A program made the translations under genes and the position numbers. From Sulfitobacter guttiformis (GTDB lineage: Bacteria > Pseudomonadota > Alphaproteobacteria > Rhodobacterales > Rhodobacteraceae), in NCBI RefSeq assembly GCF_003610455.1, contig NZ_RAQK01000001.1:248001-312000 (forward strand): a DNA stretch of 64,000 bases, read 5' to 3'. The notes below the pieces were generated by a model. The model was not told the origin of the DNA and made no database searches. It worked only from the letters and a program-made list of their open reading frames with translations. Positions 37,072 through 46,871 of the stretch are shown piece after piece (the stretch's first letter is position 1; every line of letters begins with the position of its first letter).

Positions 37072-38097
37072 TTACTTAAGCAGCTCGGTCCACATCGCTG
37101 TATATAGATCAATTGCCGATTGCGGGCAGGTTGGCAGGAACTGACCCGCTGCTGCAAACTCCGCAGGTGTAACAATCTCGGGTGCAGTTTTCATATCTTC
37201 GGGCATAAACTCCTCCGATCCGGCAACACCGTTGGCATAGCGCGCGAAGGCCGAGATCATCGCAGCATTCTCTGGCTCGAGGATGAAGTTGATGAATTGA
37301 TAGGCCTCATCCACGTTCTGCGCATCCGCCAGCAAGGCGACCGAATCCATGAACAAGGGATACCCCTCGACCGGATAGCCGTAGACGATATCGGGGTTGT
37401 TCACGCGCGCCCGCATGGTCGAGCCGTTCCAGTTGACGCTTGCTGCATAATCACCCGACGACAGCTTATCGGTGGTGCCGTAATCCATCGACAGCCACTT
37501 GGGTTTAGCCGCCATCATCTTGTCGCGGACCTTTTTCAGCAGCTCCAGATCTTCGGTGCAGGCCTCGCCACCCAGATTGAAGATCGCCATGTTGAGGACA
37601 TCTGTCATCTCGGGTACGACATTGATTTTGCCTACCAACTCCTCCGGCGGGTTCAGGAACAACTCGGAAGTATTAACATCACCGCTGTAGACCGTTTTGT
37701 TGACTGCAATCCCGACCGATCCCCACTGCCACGGCACGGAGTGGGTCCGACCCGCGTCCCATGGCACATCTTTCCATTCGGCAGCGATGTTGCCGATGTT
37801 TGGAATACGGCTGTGGTCCAGCTCTGCAATGAGCCCTTTGCGCACATAGACGGGGATGTAATTGGCCGATGGCACGACAAGGTCAAAACCGGAACCGCCC
37901 GCCTCCACCTTTGTCAGCGCGGTCGTGTTGCTATCGTAATCGGTGATCGTGACTTCGATGCCGGTTTCGGCGGTGAATTTCTCAATCATTTCGGGGCTGG
38001 TGTAATTGCCCCAGTTGAACAGGTTAAGCTGCCCTTCGGCATAGGCGCCAAAGGTGCTGGCCAGCAAGGCTGTTGTAGCAAGAAGTGTGGTTTTCAT
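37072..38097 (-). CDS. Spermidine/putrescine-type periplasmic binding protein
   Basis: 341 residues with a signal peptide (MKTTLLATTALLASTFGAYA) and the PotD/PotF-family opening LNLFNWGNYTSPEMIEKF. The acidic and aromatic residues that hold polyamines appear as expected (YDSNTTALTKVEAGGSGFDLVVPS, SVPWQWGSVGIAVNK). Preceded by GGGAG at 8 bases. It is the last gene of the amidase-transporter operon. Whether it takes putrescine, spermidine or an acylated or methylated amine cannot be told. Confidence 0.9.
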   Translation of the reverse strand: MKTTLLATTALLASTFGAYAEGQLNLFNWGNYTSPEMIEKFTAETGIEVTITDYDSNTTALTKVEAGGSGFDLVVPSANYIPVYVRKGLIAELDHSRIPNIGNIAAEWKDVPWDAGRTHSVPWQWGSVGIAVNKTVYSGDVNTSELFLNPPEELVGKINVVPEMTDVLNMAIFNLGGEACTEDLELLKKVRDKMMAAKPKWLSMDYGTTDKLSSGDYAASVNWNGSTMRARVNNPDIVYGYPVEGYPLFMDSVALLADAQNVDEAYQFINFILEPENAAMISAFARYANGVAGSEEFMPEDMKTAPEIVTPAEFAAAGQFLPTCPQSAIDLYTAMWTELLK

Positions 38098-38126
38098 CAG
38101 ATATCTCCCAGTTGATGAGGCGCGGG

Positions 38127-38933
38127 TTAATCCCGCTTTTTGGTTACAAAGAAAAAGACCGTGAGTATGACCACAGTCAGCGCCAGAAGGGCGGTCGAGA
38201 TCGCATTGACCTCCGGTGTCAGGGCGCGGCGCAATTGCCCCAGCATATAAGTGGGCAGTGTATCCTGCCCCGCTGATTTTACAAATTCCGTAATGATAAC
38301 GTTATCAAGCGAGATGATGAACGCCAGCATCGCTCCCGCAATCACCCCGGGCAACAGCAGCGGCAACGTGACAAAGCGGAACGTCTGCCAGGGCGTTGCA
38401 TAAAGATCGGCAGCCGCTGTCTCCATCGTGGTGTCCATCCCCTCCAGCCGCGCCTTGATCGGCAGATAGGCAAAGGGGATGCAGAACGCGGAATGGGCAA
38501 GGATCAGATAGCCAAGGCCGGTATAGCCGGTCGCGATCTTCACACTGGAAAAGAAGATCAAAAGTGCCACCGCAGTCACAATTTCGGGCACCATCAACGG
38601 TTGGTTGATGATGATATAGATCACGGTCTGCCCCTGGAACCTACCCCGCCGCGTAGTACCCAATGCAGCCATTGTCGCGACAGTGGTAGAAATGACCGCA
38701 GCCCAAAGCGCGATAATAAGCGAGCGCGCCGTGGCATCCTGCACCGCCTCGTTGTTCCATGCGACCGCATACCATTCGAGCGAAAAGCCACCCCACTGGT
38801 TTACCGAATTGCCGCCGTTGAATGAATAGATCACCAGCGTGATGATCGGCGCATAGAGCAGCACAAATGCCGTGATGGCGATAACCGTGAAGCCCGGCAG
38901 GGTCGTCACATCGAACGCGCGCCTAGCGGCCAT
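38127..38933 (-). CDS. Polyamine-type ABC permease (PotC family)
   Basis: 268 residues with six membrane helices, the first being LPGFTVIAITAFVLLYAPIITLVIYSF. The EAA-type coupling motif is in METAAADLYATPWQTFRFVTLPLLLPG (about 168-194). It overlaps the PotB-like gene by 11 bases and precedes the binding protein by 29 bases. Partners with the permease at 38923-39819. Confidence 0.93.
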   Translation of the reverse strand: MAARRAFDVTTLPGFTVIAITAFVLLYAPIITLVIYSFNGGNSVNQWGGFSLEWYAVAWNNEAVQDATARSLIIALWAAVISTTVATMAALGTTRRGRFQGQTVIYIIINQPLMVPEIVTAVALLIFFSSVKIATGYTGLGYLILAHSAFCIPFAYLPIKARLEGMDTTMETAAADLYATPWQTFRFVTLPLLLPGVIAGAMLAFIISLDNVIITEFVKSAGQDTLPTYMLGQLRRALTPEVNAISTALLALTVVILTVFFFVTKKRD

Positions 38934-39819
38934 TCTGACCCTCCTTCGAAGTGACCCGAGTATACAAAATAAGTGAGCCCAGCACGATCAGAAGCAGCAC
39001 GGTCGACAGCGCAGCACCCAAAGGCCAGTTCTGGCCCTGCCCGAATTGCAACTCGATGAAATTACCGATCATCATATTCTTGCCCCCGCCCAGCACCCGC
39101 GGCGTCACATAGGCGCCAAGGCTCGGGATGAAGACAAGTATGGACCCGGCCACAATGCCCGGTCTGATTATGGGCAATATCACCCCGCGCAGCACCTGCC
39201 ACCGTGAGGCGTAAAGATCATACCCCGCCTCGATCAGTTTGAAATCGAACCGGTCGATGGCTGCATAGAGTGGCAGGACCATCAACGGCAGATAGACATA
39301 AGCCATGCCGATGAGAACCGCAGTATCGGTATAGAGGATCTGGATCGGCTCGGAGATAAGCCCGAATTTGATCAGAGCGTTATTGAGAATACCCTGATTG
39401 CGGATGACCTCCATAATCGCGAACGTACGGATCAAAAGGTTTGTCCAGAATGGAATGGTGATTAAAAACAGCCAGATTGCACGTGATTTTGCAGGCCGCG
39501 TGGCAATGAACCATGCCGTGGGTAGACCGAAGGCAAAAGTGATCAGCGTTGTTGCGATCGAAAGTTTGACCGAGCGCCAGAAGATCGACAGATTGGCATC
39601 CGCGAGGCTCACGGTTTGATCAAAAATATCGCGCTGAAACAGGACATTGAACCAGCCATCACCGGAAAGTATCCACCGAACACCTGAATAGTCACCCTTT
39701 TCCAGCACTGAATAAAGAGCCACAATCAGCAACGGGCCACTCGCCGCAAGCACCAGAAGTATAAGTGCCGGCGCTGACAACAGCCATCCGTTGGCCCCGT
39801 TGCTGCGTCGCCGCCTCAT
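38923..39819 (-). CDS. Polyamine-type ABC permease (PotB family)
   Basis: 298 residues, six membrane helices starting at [23 protein letters not shown]. The coupling motif lies in [28 protein letters not shown], and the segment [22 protein letters not shown] is diagnostic of PotB/PotH. It overlaps the upstream ATPase by 4 bases and the downstream permease by 11, consistent with translational coupling. Confidence 0.94.
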   Translation of the reverse strand: MRRRRSNGANGWLLSAPALILLVLAASGPLLIVALYSVLEKGDYSGVRWILSGDGWFNVLFQRDIFDQTVSLADANLSIFWRSVKLSIATTLITFAFGLPTAWFIATRPAKSRAIWLFLITIPFWTNLLIRTFAIMEVIRNQGILNNALIKFGLISEPIQILYTDTAVLIGMAYVYLPLMVLPLYAAIDRFDFKLIEAGYDLYASRWQVLRGVILPIIRPGIVAGSILVFIPSLGAYVTPRVLGGGKNMMIGNFIELQFGQGQNWPLGAALSTVLLLIVLGSLILYTRVTSKEGQNGR

Positions 39820-40877
39820 GATTTCAGCACCTGAACTGCACGCGCATCAATCCGCAGGCCGACCACATCACCGACCTTCAAGCCGCCAGCCGAATTTGAC
39901 TGTATCCGCGCCACCATCCGGCTTTGGTCGCCCAGTTCCAGCATGTAATGCGTATCGGTCCCCAGATAGGTAGCGTCGATGATTTTTGCCGCGATCCCCA
40001 TCCCCGCCTTTGTAATGCTTACCTGTTCCGGCCGCACAGCAAGGGTCACCTCCCCCGCCTGCCCGTCCAGCGTGACCGAAAGAACGTCGCCCGTCCCGAT
40101 CCGGACGCCCTCTCCCTCGACACGGCCCTCCACAAAATTCGTCTCGCCAATGAAGTCGGCTACAAAACGGTTCACCGGGCGGTCGTAAATATCATGCGGT
40201 GTGCCCACCTGCAAAAGCGCCCCCGCGGACATCACCGCAATCCGGTCGGACATCGTCAACGCTTCTTCCTGGTCGTGGGTTACGAAGATAAACGTGATGC
40301 CGGTTTCGGTTTGCAGGCGCTTCAACTCGGATTGCATCTCCTTGCGCAACTTGAGGTCCAACGCCGACAACGGCTCGTCGAGCAACAGAACCTCCGGCTC
40401 GGGCGCCAGCGCGCGCGCCAGTGCAACCCGCTGTTGCTGGCCACCCGACAGTTGTGCGGGCAGGCGATTGGCAAAATCCTCCAGCTTGACCAGCGCCAGC
40501 ACACGTTCCACTGAGGCCTTGATCTGCGCACGCGGCTTGCCCTGCATCTTAAGGCCGAAACCGATATTATCGGCCACACTAAGATGCGGAAACAGGGCGT
40601 AGGACTGGAACACGGTATTCACCGGACGCTCGTTGGGCGGCGTATAAGTAATGTCGCGCCCCGACAGCGAGATGCACCCCGATGTAGGCGTCTCGAACCC
40701 CGCGATACACCGCAGGAGCGTGGTTTTTCCACATCCCGACGGCCCCAGCAGGGTGAAAAATTCGCCCTGTTTTATCGCGATGGACACATCCCCGAGGGCG
40801 GTTACCGCACTTGCCCCCGCACCATAAATCTTGCCGACATTGCGTGCGTCAATCGCGATATTTTCAACCAAATTCAA
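39816..40877 (-). CDS. Polyamine-type ABC transporter ATPase (PotA family)
   Basis: 353 residues: Walker A GPSGCGKT (about 45-52), Q-loop [10 protein letters not shown], signature LSGGQQQR, Walker [13 protein letters not shown], then a C-terminal TOBE domain (about 280-350). The start codon appears to be TTG: 40877 (MNLVEN) has GGGGGA only two or three bases ahead, while the TTG two codons later has a better distance. No ATG fits. The gene is 36 bases downstream of the amidase gene. Confidence 0.93.
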   Translation of the reverse strand: MNLVENIAIDARNVGKIYGAGASAVTALGDVSIAIKQGEFFTLLGPSGCGKTTLLRCIAGFETPTSGCISLSGRDITYTPPNERPVNTVFQSYALFPHLSVADNIGFGLKMQGKPRAQIKASVERVLALVKLEDFANRLPAQLSGGQQQRVALARALAPEPEVLLLDEPLSALDLKLRKEMQSELKRLQTETGITFIFVTHDQEEALTMSDRIAVMSAGALLQVGTPHDIYDRPVNRFVADFIGETNFVEGRVEGEGVRIGTGDVLSVTLDGQAGEVTLAVRPEQVSITKAGMGIAAKIIDATYLGTDTHYMLELGDQSRMVARIQSNSAGGLKVGDVVGLRIDARAVQVLKS

Positions 40878-40913
40878 CGTCCCCCTGCTGCTACTGTGCG
40901 ATTTGCGTCCCCA

Positions 40914-42362
40914 TTAGGCAAGGTAGTTGCGCAACATTTCCGGTTTGCGCTGTGCCCAGGGCGCGCTCTGCTCAAGTTCTGCACAAACTGCGATCAATGT
41001 TGCATCCGCACCGTATGCCGCGGCCAGATGAACCCCCACAGGCAATCCACTATCGGTCCAATGCATTGGCATACTTGCCGCAGGTTGGCCGCTGGCATTG
41101 AACGCCGCACAGAAAGGCGAATATTCAAACACACCGCCCGCACCTACGCGATAGCCTTCATAATCATCGCGGTCATGGGTGAACCGCCCAACAGATGCGG
41201 GCGGCTCGGCCAATGTGGCTGACAGCAAAATATCATACTTGTCAAACGTAGCTGCCATTGCCCGCCCGTAGGCATGCACCTTGTTGACCGCCGCCAGATA
41301 CTCCGCCCCCGAAATTCCGCTTGCGAAGTCTCGCGCACTTGCGGCCACCCCCTGCACATCGCCCTGCCGAAAGGCTCGCCCCTGCGCCTCAAGCGTTTTA
41401 TCGATCCAAAGGGCTGTGCCGCAGGCCACGATTTTGGTCCATGCGTGCATCATGCCCGCATGATCCGCCACCGGACAGGCAGGGAACACCGCATGCCCCA
41501 TCTCCTCCAGCAGCTTGGCCGTCTTTTGAACCGCCACGCGACATTCGGGATCAACCGCTCCACCAGAAAACGTAGTTTCGCATACGCCGATCCTCAACCG
41601 CTTTGGCGGGCGGGCAATGGACTCCATGTAAGAATACTCCATCGCGGGGGCTACATATGGTGCGCCCAGATCAGGCCCCGCACAGGCATCCATCATCGCG
41701 GCATTGTCGCGCACAGAATGGCTCAGAAAACCGTCAATCGCCATACCGGCCCAACCTTCGCCCGACGCAGGCCCGTCGGGAAAGCGCGCGCGCGTCGCCT
41801 TGAACCCGAACAAGCCACAACTTGAGGCAGGTATCCGCACCGATCCGCCACCATCCGAACCATGCGCCATCGGCACGATTCCAGCCGCGACCGCCGCCCC
41901 CGACCCGCCCGATGATCCACCACTGGTGCGCGACACATCCCACGGATTGCGCGTCGGGCCGCCATAGACAGCCGCCTCTGTCACCGGCCCGATGCCGCCT
42001 TCGGGCGATGTGGTACGCCCGAATGTCACCACGCCAGTGCTCCGCATCCGCTCGAATATCGCGCTGTCAAATCCGTATTTGGTACCCTGCAAAAGATGCG
42101 AGCCGCTGTGTGATGGGAAATCAATCGCCTCTGCGCCCAAATCCTTGATCAAAAATGGCACGCCGCGGAATGGCCCCTCGGGCAATCCGGCCTTGATCGC
42201 CCGCCGCGCTGCATCTTCCTGCACCAGCACCACAGCATTGAGCGCAGGGTTCAGCGCCGCAACCCGCGCCAGCGCCTCGTCGAGCAACTCATCAGGGGAG
42301 GCCTCACCGGAGGCCACAAGCCCCGCCAGATATGTCGCATCTTCGCGCAGGGCATCGGTCAT
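40914..42362 (-). CDS. Amidase (amidase signature family)
   Basis: The ATG at 42362 follows AGGAG and gives 482 residues. The amidase signature is plain: [36 protein letters not shown] with the cis-Ser and catalytic Ser, and the Lys of the Ser-Ser-Lys triad in FLIKDLG. Such enzymes hydrolyse a wide range of amides. As first gene of a polyamine-type transporter operon it may release an amine or acid from an imported amide; that is inferred. It is divergent from the rpiB-like gene across 254 bases in which I see no gene. Confidence 0.9.
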   Translation of the reverse strand: MTDALREDATYLAGLVASGEASPDELLDEALARVAALNPALNAVVLVQEDAARRAIKAGLPEGPFRGVPFLIKDLGAEAIDFPSHSGSHLLQGTKYGFDSAIFERMRSTGVVTFGRTTSPEGGIGPVTEAAVYGGPTRNPWDVSRTSGGSSGGSGAAVAAGIVPMAHGSDGGGSVRIPASSCGLFGFKATRARFPDGPASGEGWAGMAIDGFLSHSVRDNAAMMDACAGPDLGAPYVAPAMEYSYMESIARPPKRLRIGVCETTFSGGAVDPECRVAVQKTAKLLEEMGHAVFPACPVADHAGMMHAWTKIVACGTALWIDKTLEAQGRAFRQGDVQGVAASARDFASGISGAEYLAAVNKVHAYGRAMAATFDKYDILLSATLAEPPASVGRFTHDRDDYEGYRVGAGGVFEYSPFCAAFNASGQPAASMPMHWTDSGLPVGVHLAAAYGADATLIAVCAELEQSAPWAQRKPEMLRNYLA

Positions 42363-42616
42363 GTTGGCAACTCCTATCAGCCGGACGCGGAGGGTAACAC
42401 CGGATGGTGGCATCGCCCCGCCTCTCATTCCCGCTCAGCATAGGCTGGCCTGCGCGTCACACAAATATAATTTTCGCTATAACATCCGCCTTGAACCGCC
42501 GCCCTCGACCCATGAGGCGTATTGCTCCGTCTTGCTGTTGAAAACTGTCCCCGACAGTGAGACAAGCACGGCGAAAACCGCACACGCTCCCCCTGTCACA
42601 ACGCGAAAGCATCCCC

Positions 42617-43066
42617 ATGGCCCCCAAAATCCGCATTGCCCTGTCCAGCGATCATGCAGCTATTGAACTGCGCCAGATCATCGCCACCCATATTGCCGCA
42701 AAAGGTTTCGAGGCTGTCGATATCGGCCCTACCTCACCGGAAAGCACGCATTACCCACAGCACGGTGAAGCAGCGGCGCGCCTTGTCGCCTCGGGCGATT
42801 GCACGCTGGGTATTATTCTATGCGGCACAGGTCAGGGCATCATGATGGCAGCCAACAAGGTGAAGGGCATCCGCTGCGGTGTCTGCGCGGATACGTTTTC
42901 CGCGAAAATGATCCGCGAGCATAACGATGCAAACATGCTGTCTATCGGTGCGCGGGTGGTTGACGAAACAAAAGCACTCCAGATCGTCGACGCGTTTCTT
43001 GGCGCGCAGTTCGAAGGAGGCCGTCACGCCACGCGCGTCGATATGATCAAAGCACTCGAAGGCTGA
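42617..43066 (+). CDS. rpiB: RpiB/LacA/LacB family sugar-phosphate isomerase
   Basis: The ATG at 42617 opens MAPKIRIALSSDHAAIELR, the usual start, and gives 149 residues. The catalytic Cys is in LCGTGQGIMMAANK and the phosphate-binding Arg in GIRCGV; NDANMLSIGARVV is also conserved. RpiB interconverts ribose 5-phosphate and ribulose 5-phosphate; close relatives in alphaproteobacteria act on erythrulose or other sugar phosphates, so the exact substrate is open. The frame start at 42557 is unlikely. gatB follows 97 bases downstream. Confidence 0.9.
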   Translation: MAPKIRIALSSDHAAIELRQIIATHIAAKGFEAVDIGPTSPESTHYPQHGEAAARLVASGDCTLGIILCGTGQGIMMAANKVKGIRCGVCADTFSAKMIREHNDANMLSIGARVVDETKALQIVDAFLGAQFEGGRHATRVDMIKALEG

Positions 43067-43163
43067 TAGCTGATAGACGAAGCTGCCGGACATCGCGGCC
43101 CCTTGAACCGCCGCACTCCCGCCGCTAAACCAAAATCACCAATCATTGATAAGGTGCCACACC

Positions 43164-44675
43164 ATGCTCGACCTCAGCTACGACACACCAAAAGTTCGCA
43201 CAATTGCAGGGGCCAAGCAGGACTGGGAGCTGGTGATCGGTATGGAGGTTCATGCGCAGGTCAGCTCGCAAGCCAAGCTCTTCTCTGCCGCATCGACCAA
43301 ATTCGGCGCAGAGCCCAACAGCAACGTGTCGTTCATCGACGCCGCCATGCCAGGCATGCTGCCCACGCTGAACGAGTTTTGTGTCGAGCAGGCTGTGCGC
43401 ACGGGTCTGGGGCTCAAAGCGAAAATCAACCTGTGGTCTGCGTTTGACCGCAAAAACTATTTCTACCCCGACCTGCCCCAAGGCTACCAGATTTCCCAGC
43501 TTTATCACCCCATCGTGGGCGAGGGTGAAGTGCTGGTCGAGATGGGCGATGGCACGGCGCGTCTGGTCGGCGTCGAACGTATCCATCTTGAACAGGACGC
43601 GGGCAAATCGATCCATGACATGGACCCCAATATGTCCTTCGTCGATCTCAACCGCACCGGCGTCGCACTGATGGAGATCGTCTCGCGCCCCGACATTCGC
43701 GGGCCGGAAGAGGCCGCAGCATATCTGGCCAAACTGCGCCAGATTCTGCGCTACCTTGGCACCTGCAACGGCGACATGCAGTCAGGTGCGATGCGCGCCG
43801 ACGTGAATGTCTCTATCTGTGCCCCCGGTCAGTATGAGAAATACGCCGCCACCGGTGATTTCTCCCACCTCGGGACGCGCTGTGAAATCAAGAACATGAA
43901 CTCCATGCGCTTTATCCAGCAGGCGATCGAAGTCGAAGCCCGCCGCCAGATTGCCATTGTCGAGGCAGGCGGCGAAGTCACGCAGGAAACCCGCTTGTTT
44001 GATCCCGAAAAGCAGGAAACACGCAGCATGCGGAGCAAGGAAGAGGCGCATGATTACCGCTACTTCCCCGACCCCGATCTTCTGCCGCTGGTGATCGAGC
44101 AAGCATGGGTAGACCAGATCAAAGCAACCCTTCCCGAATTGCCCGACGCCAAGAAAGCGCGTTTTATCAACGACTTCAGCCTGAGTGACTATGACGCCTC
44201 CGTGCTGACCGCCGACTTGGACAGCTCCGCCTACTTCGAGCAAACAGCCCAAGGCCGTGACGGCAAGATGACCGCCAACTGGGTCATCAACGAGTTGTTT
44301 GGCCGCCTCAAGAAAGACGAAAAAGACATTTCTGAATCTCCCGTGACCCCTGCGATGCTCGGTGGCATCGTGGACCTCATCGCTTCCGAGGCGATAAGCG
44401 GTAAAATCGCCAAAGACGTGTTCGAGATCACCTACACTACAGGTCGCGACCCCGCCGAGATTGTGGACACCGAAGGCCTCAAGCAAGTCACCGACACAGG
44501 AGCTATTGAGGCCGCAGTGGACGAGATCATCGCCGCCAACCCCGATCAGGTGGCGAAAGCGCTGGAAAACCCCAAGCTCGCAGGCTGGTTCGTCGGTCAG
44601 GTGATGAAAGCTACAGGCGGCAAGGCCAACCCCAAAGCCGTCAACGACTTGGTCGCAGCAAAGCTCAAAGGCTGA
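43164..44675 (+). CDS. gatB: Aspartyl/glutamyl-tRNA amidotransferase subunit B
   Basis: The ATG at 43164 (AAGGTG upstream) gives 503 residues. [19 protein letters not shown] at the start, [15 protein letters not shown], and a long [14 protein letters not shown] stretch are GatB hallmarks; the C-terminal YqeY-like tail (from about 365) binds tRNA. With GatA and GatC it converts mischarged Glu-tRNA(Gln) or Asp-tRNA(Asn) to the amide form. gatA and gatC are not in the window. Confidence 0.97.
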   Translation: MLDLSYDTPKVRTIAGAKQDWELVIGMEVHAQVSSQAKLFSAASTKFGAEPNSNVSFIDAAMPGMLPTLNEFCVEQAVRTGLGLKAKINLWSAFDRKNYFYPDLPQGYQISQLYHPIVGEGEVLVEMGDGTARLVGVERIHLEQDAGKSIHDMDPNMSFVDLNRTGVALMEIVSRPDIRGPEEAAAYLAKLRQILRYLGTCNGDMQSGAMRADVNVSICAPGQYEKYAATGDFSHLGTRCEIKNMNSMRFIQQAIEVEARRQIAIVEAGGEVTQETRLFDPEKQETRSMRSKEEAHDYRYFPDPDLLPLVIEQAWVDQIKATLPELPDAKKARFINDFSLSDYDASVLTADLDSSAYFEQTAQGRDGKMTANWVINELFGRLKKDEKDISESPVTPAMLGGIVDLIASEAISGKIAKDVFEITYTTGRDPAEIVDTEGLKQVTDTGAIEAAVDEIIAANPDQVAKALENPKLAGWFVGQVMKATGGKANPKAVNDLVAAKLKG

Positions 44676-44681
44676 CATAAA

Positions 44682-44711
44682 AACTGGGCGTCACCATCGG
44701 TGCGCCCAGTT
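44682..44711 (+). terminator. Hairpin downstream of gatB
   Basis: AACTGGGCG (44682-44690) pairs with CGCCCAGTT (44703-44711), with inner CACC/GGTG pairs and one bulged base. A weak T-rich stretch follows about 15 bases later (GGTCTTTTTC). Confidence 0.6.
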
Positions 44712-44794
44712 CGATAAATCCTCGGTCTTTTTCTTTACAGTTAGCGAACCTGAATGATGGCTCTAAATTTCTACCTTTAGGATTTTAGGTAATG

Positions 44795-45202
44795 TTATAG
44801 CCCAACAAGATCGTCATTACCTCCAACACCATCGGGAGTTTCGTCTGGACCGGTCACAGCCACACCATCCCGCTGCGTCTTTACCCCACCAATCCCCACA
44901 CCAAAATCAAACTCGCGGCTCTGTAGATCAAGCCCCATATCCAATCCGATATAGCTGCCGTCCATCAAATACGCCGCCCCCACCGTGGGCCGCAGGCTGC
45001 GCGATTTGAGCATGTAATCAAGCCCCAAAGTCGCGGCAAAACTGTCCTCGTCATCGTCCGAGAACAGGCGCACGCCCACACCCGCATCCGCCTGTCCACC
45101 GCCGAACGACAGACTGAAGCCCAGCCCCACAGCAGGATCCGCCGCCACAGGCAGGGCAAGGGTCAGCGCGAAGGCGGATACCGTGAAAAATGTCTTGGTC
45201 AA
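44795..45202 (-). CDS. Small secreted protein, possible outer-membrane beta-barrel, unrecognised
   Basis: Best start is TTG at 45202, with AAGGA upstream, opening a signal peptide (LTKTFFTVSAFALTLALPVAA) and giving 135 residues. The mature part alternates hydrophobic and polar residues with many Gly (GLGFSLSFGGGQADAGVGVRLF, SYIGLDMGLDLQSREFDFGVGIG), suggesting a small beta-barrel. An Asp/Glu cluster DDDEDS lies in the middle. The longer frame to 45364 is unlikely, as it crosses a 10-base G tract. Function unknown. Confidence 0.65.
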   Translation of the reverse strand: MTKTFFTVSAFALTLALPVAADPAVGLGFSLSFGGGQADAGVGVRLFSDDDEDSFAATLGLDYMLKSRSLRPTVGAAYLMDGSYIGLDMGLDLQSREFDFGVGIGGVKTQRDGVAVTGPDETPDGVGGNDDLVGL

Positions 45203-45378
45203 ATCAAATTCCTTAAATTCTGCAAATTCTGCGCCCGGATCACACACGCGGCATTGCCAAAGTTTAGCTCCAATCCCCCCCCCCAACGACAACCCCTGAC
45301 AAAATAATCGCGCCCGACTGTAGTCTGAAATACACATCGCATCTCGCCCTATCCAAAACGCCATGCTAGCCTTTGCTC

Positions 45379-45858
45379 ATGACAAATACATTCCGCTCCA
45401 CGCCCCTCACCGTCCTGCCTGAATGGATCGATTATAACGGCCACCTCAATATGGCCTACTACTCGGTGCTGATGGATCAATCTGCTGATCAGGCCTATCC
45501 GCTGTTGGGCTTTGGCCCCGATTACCGCGACCGCACCGGCTGTACGACCTATGTGGCCGAATTCCACATTTGCTATGTGCGTGAATTGCACGAAGGCGAT
45601 CTGGTGACCTCGACCTTCCACCTCATCGACTATGACGCCAAACGCTTCCATGTATTTCAGGAACTCTGGCATCAGGATGGCTGGCTCGCGGCGACGGGTG
45701 AAGCCCTCACACTGCATGTGGATCAATCTGGCGATACCCCGAAGGTCGCCCCAATGCCCGACGATATCATGGCGAATATGGCCGCGATGAAGCAGTCACA
45801 GGCCCATCTGCCTCTACCCGAACGGGCAGGCCGGAAAATCGGGATCGTAAGAAAGTAG
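45379..45858 (+). CDS. Hotdog-fold acyl-CoA thioesterase
   Basis: The ATG at 45379 gives 159 residues. The motif WIDYNGHLNMAYY is the 4-hydroxybenzoyl-CoA thioesterase-type active-site segment; VAEFHICYVRELHEGDLV is the second family stretch. A similar domain follows carnitine dehydrogenase or acts as betainyl-CoA thioesterase in carnitine degradation, so a role in quaternary amine breakdown is possible. It is divergent from the secreted-protein gene. No signal peptide. Confidence 0.85.
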   Translation: MTNTFRSTPLTVLPEWIDYNGHLNMAYYSVLMDQSADQAYPLLGFGPDYRDRTGCTTYVAEFHICYVRELHEGDLVTSTFHLIDYDAKRFHVFQELWHQDGWLAATGEALTLHVDQSGDTPKVAPMPDDIMANMAAMKQSQAHLPLPERAGRKIGIVRK

Positions 45859-46037
45859 TGCAAGAGCGCGTGAAAGTGCTGCACGCAGTACTGTTTGCCT
45901 GTATTTTCTGCACAAAGCACACCCTCCCTTCCGACAGCAAATAGGCCGCTGCGCAGGTCGCGCTGCTGCGCTGAAACCGCTGTTCCCTTTCCGCCCGCGC
46001 CACGCTAAAACACATCAAACAGTCCGAAAGCATGCAC

Positions 46038-46523
46038 ATGCCCCGTTACGAATACAAGGTCGTTCCTGCCCCTACAAAAGGGCTTAAAGGTAAAGGCGTG
46101 CGGGGATCCGAGGCGCGGTTCTCCTTCGCGGTTCAGGAACTGATGAACGGTATGGCAGGCTACGGCTGGGAGTATCAGCGCGCAGAGACGCTGCCCTCAC
46201 AGGAACGATCCGGCCTGACCGGCACCACCACCGAATGGCGAAATGTATTGGTGTTTCGCCGGATCCGCGCTTCAGACGCTTCGGAGTTCCAACCAGAACT
46301 GCTGCCTGCCCCCGAAGAGATAGCCGAAGACGACAGCGAGACCATCGAGCCCCCGACAATGGGTCAAGACACAAAGAATGCGCCCCTGACCGATAACGGC
46401 GTCGAGGATACGCAGGCAGACAGCTCTATCGGGGCCTCCCTCAGCATACTTGCCCGCGCCCGCAATCTGGCGCTGAGAACTCCCGAAGCAGACCCCAAAG
46501 AAGACACCGACCCTAAAAGTTAA
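46038..46523 (+). CDS. DUF4177 domain protein
   Basis: 161 residues from the ATG at 46038 (GAAAG eight bases upstream; an ATG at 46032 is the alternative). The N-terminal 80 residues contain YEYKVVPAP, a basic loop, and GYGWEYQRAETLP with WRNVLVFRR, the DUF4177 pattern. The remaining half is acidic and rich in Glu, Asp and Pro, likely disordered. Function unknown. Its stop overlaps the stop of the convergent bolA gene in the sequence TTAA at 46520-46523. Confidence 0.8.
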   Translation: MPRYEYKVVPAPTKGLKGKGVRGSEARFSFAVQELMNGMAGYGWEYQRAETLPSQERSGLTGTTTEWRNVLVFRRIRASDASEFQPELLPAPEEIAEDDSETIEPPTMGQDTKNAPLTDNGVEDTQADSSIGASLSILARARNLALRTPEADPKEDTDPKS

Positions 46524-46777
46524 GGTGCAATATCCAGTGATAGAGCATGGATGCGACCAATCAGCCCAGCCCCGAGCGCGCTGTGTACAGCGCGGTGCTT
46601 TGCCACACGGCTGAGGCCTGCAAATTCCGGTGCAGTGATCGCAACATCAAAATGCGTCTCGCCCCCTTCGCGGTGCCCTGCATGGCCGCGATGAGCTTCA
46701 CTCACATCCTCGACCTCCAACCGCTCCACAGTGAACGCTGTCCGCAGCGCCGCTTCGATCTCGTCTTTGACTGGCAT
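46520..46777 (-). CDS. bolA: BolA family protein
   Basis: The ATG at 46777 follows AGGAGGG and gives 85 residues. VEDVSEAHRGHAGHREGGETHFDV and the C-terminal HRAVHSALG are BolA motifs, with the conserved His that binds a [2Fe-2S] cluster together with a monothiol glutaredoxin. BolA proteins act in iron-sulfur and stress regulation. It is divergent from the J-domain gene, a common arrangement next to cobS in alphaproteobacteria. Confidence 0.93.
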   Translation of the reverse strand: MPVKDEIEAALRTAFTVERLEVEDVSEAHRGHAGHREGGETHFDVAITAPEFAGLSRVAKHRAVHSALGAGLIGRIHALSLDIAP

Positions 46778-46871
46778 AAACCCTCCTACAGGAGCGATTT
46801 TTTTTCGCCGCCCCCTTCCCTCTGACAACCACACGTCTAGAGTGATCGCCTTGAGTCGGAAAGGTGTACCC

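Noticed and set aside
45203..45364. Upstream extension of the small secreted protein to an ATG at 45364
   Set aside because: It would bury the signal peptide, crosses a G10 tract and lacks a ribosome site; the TTG at 45202 has AAGGA upstream.
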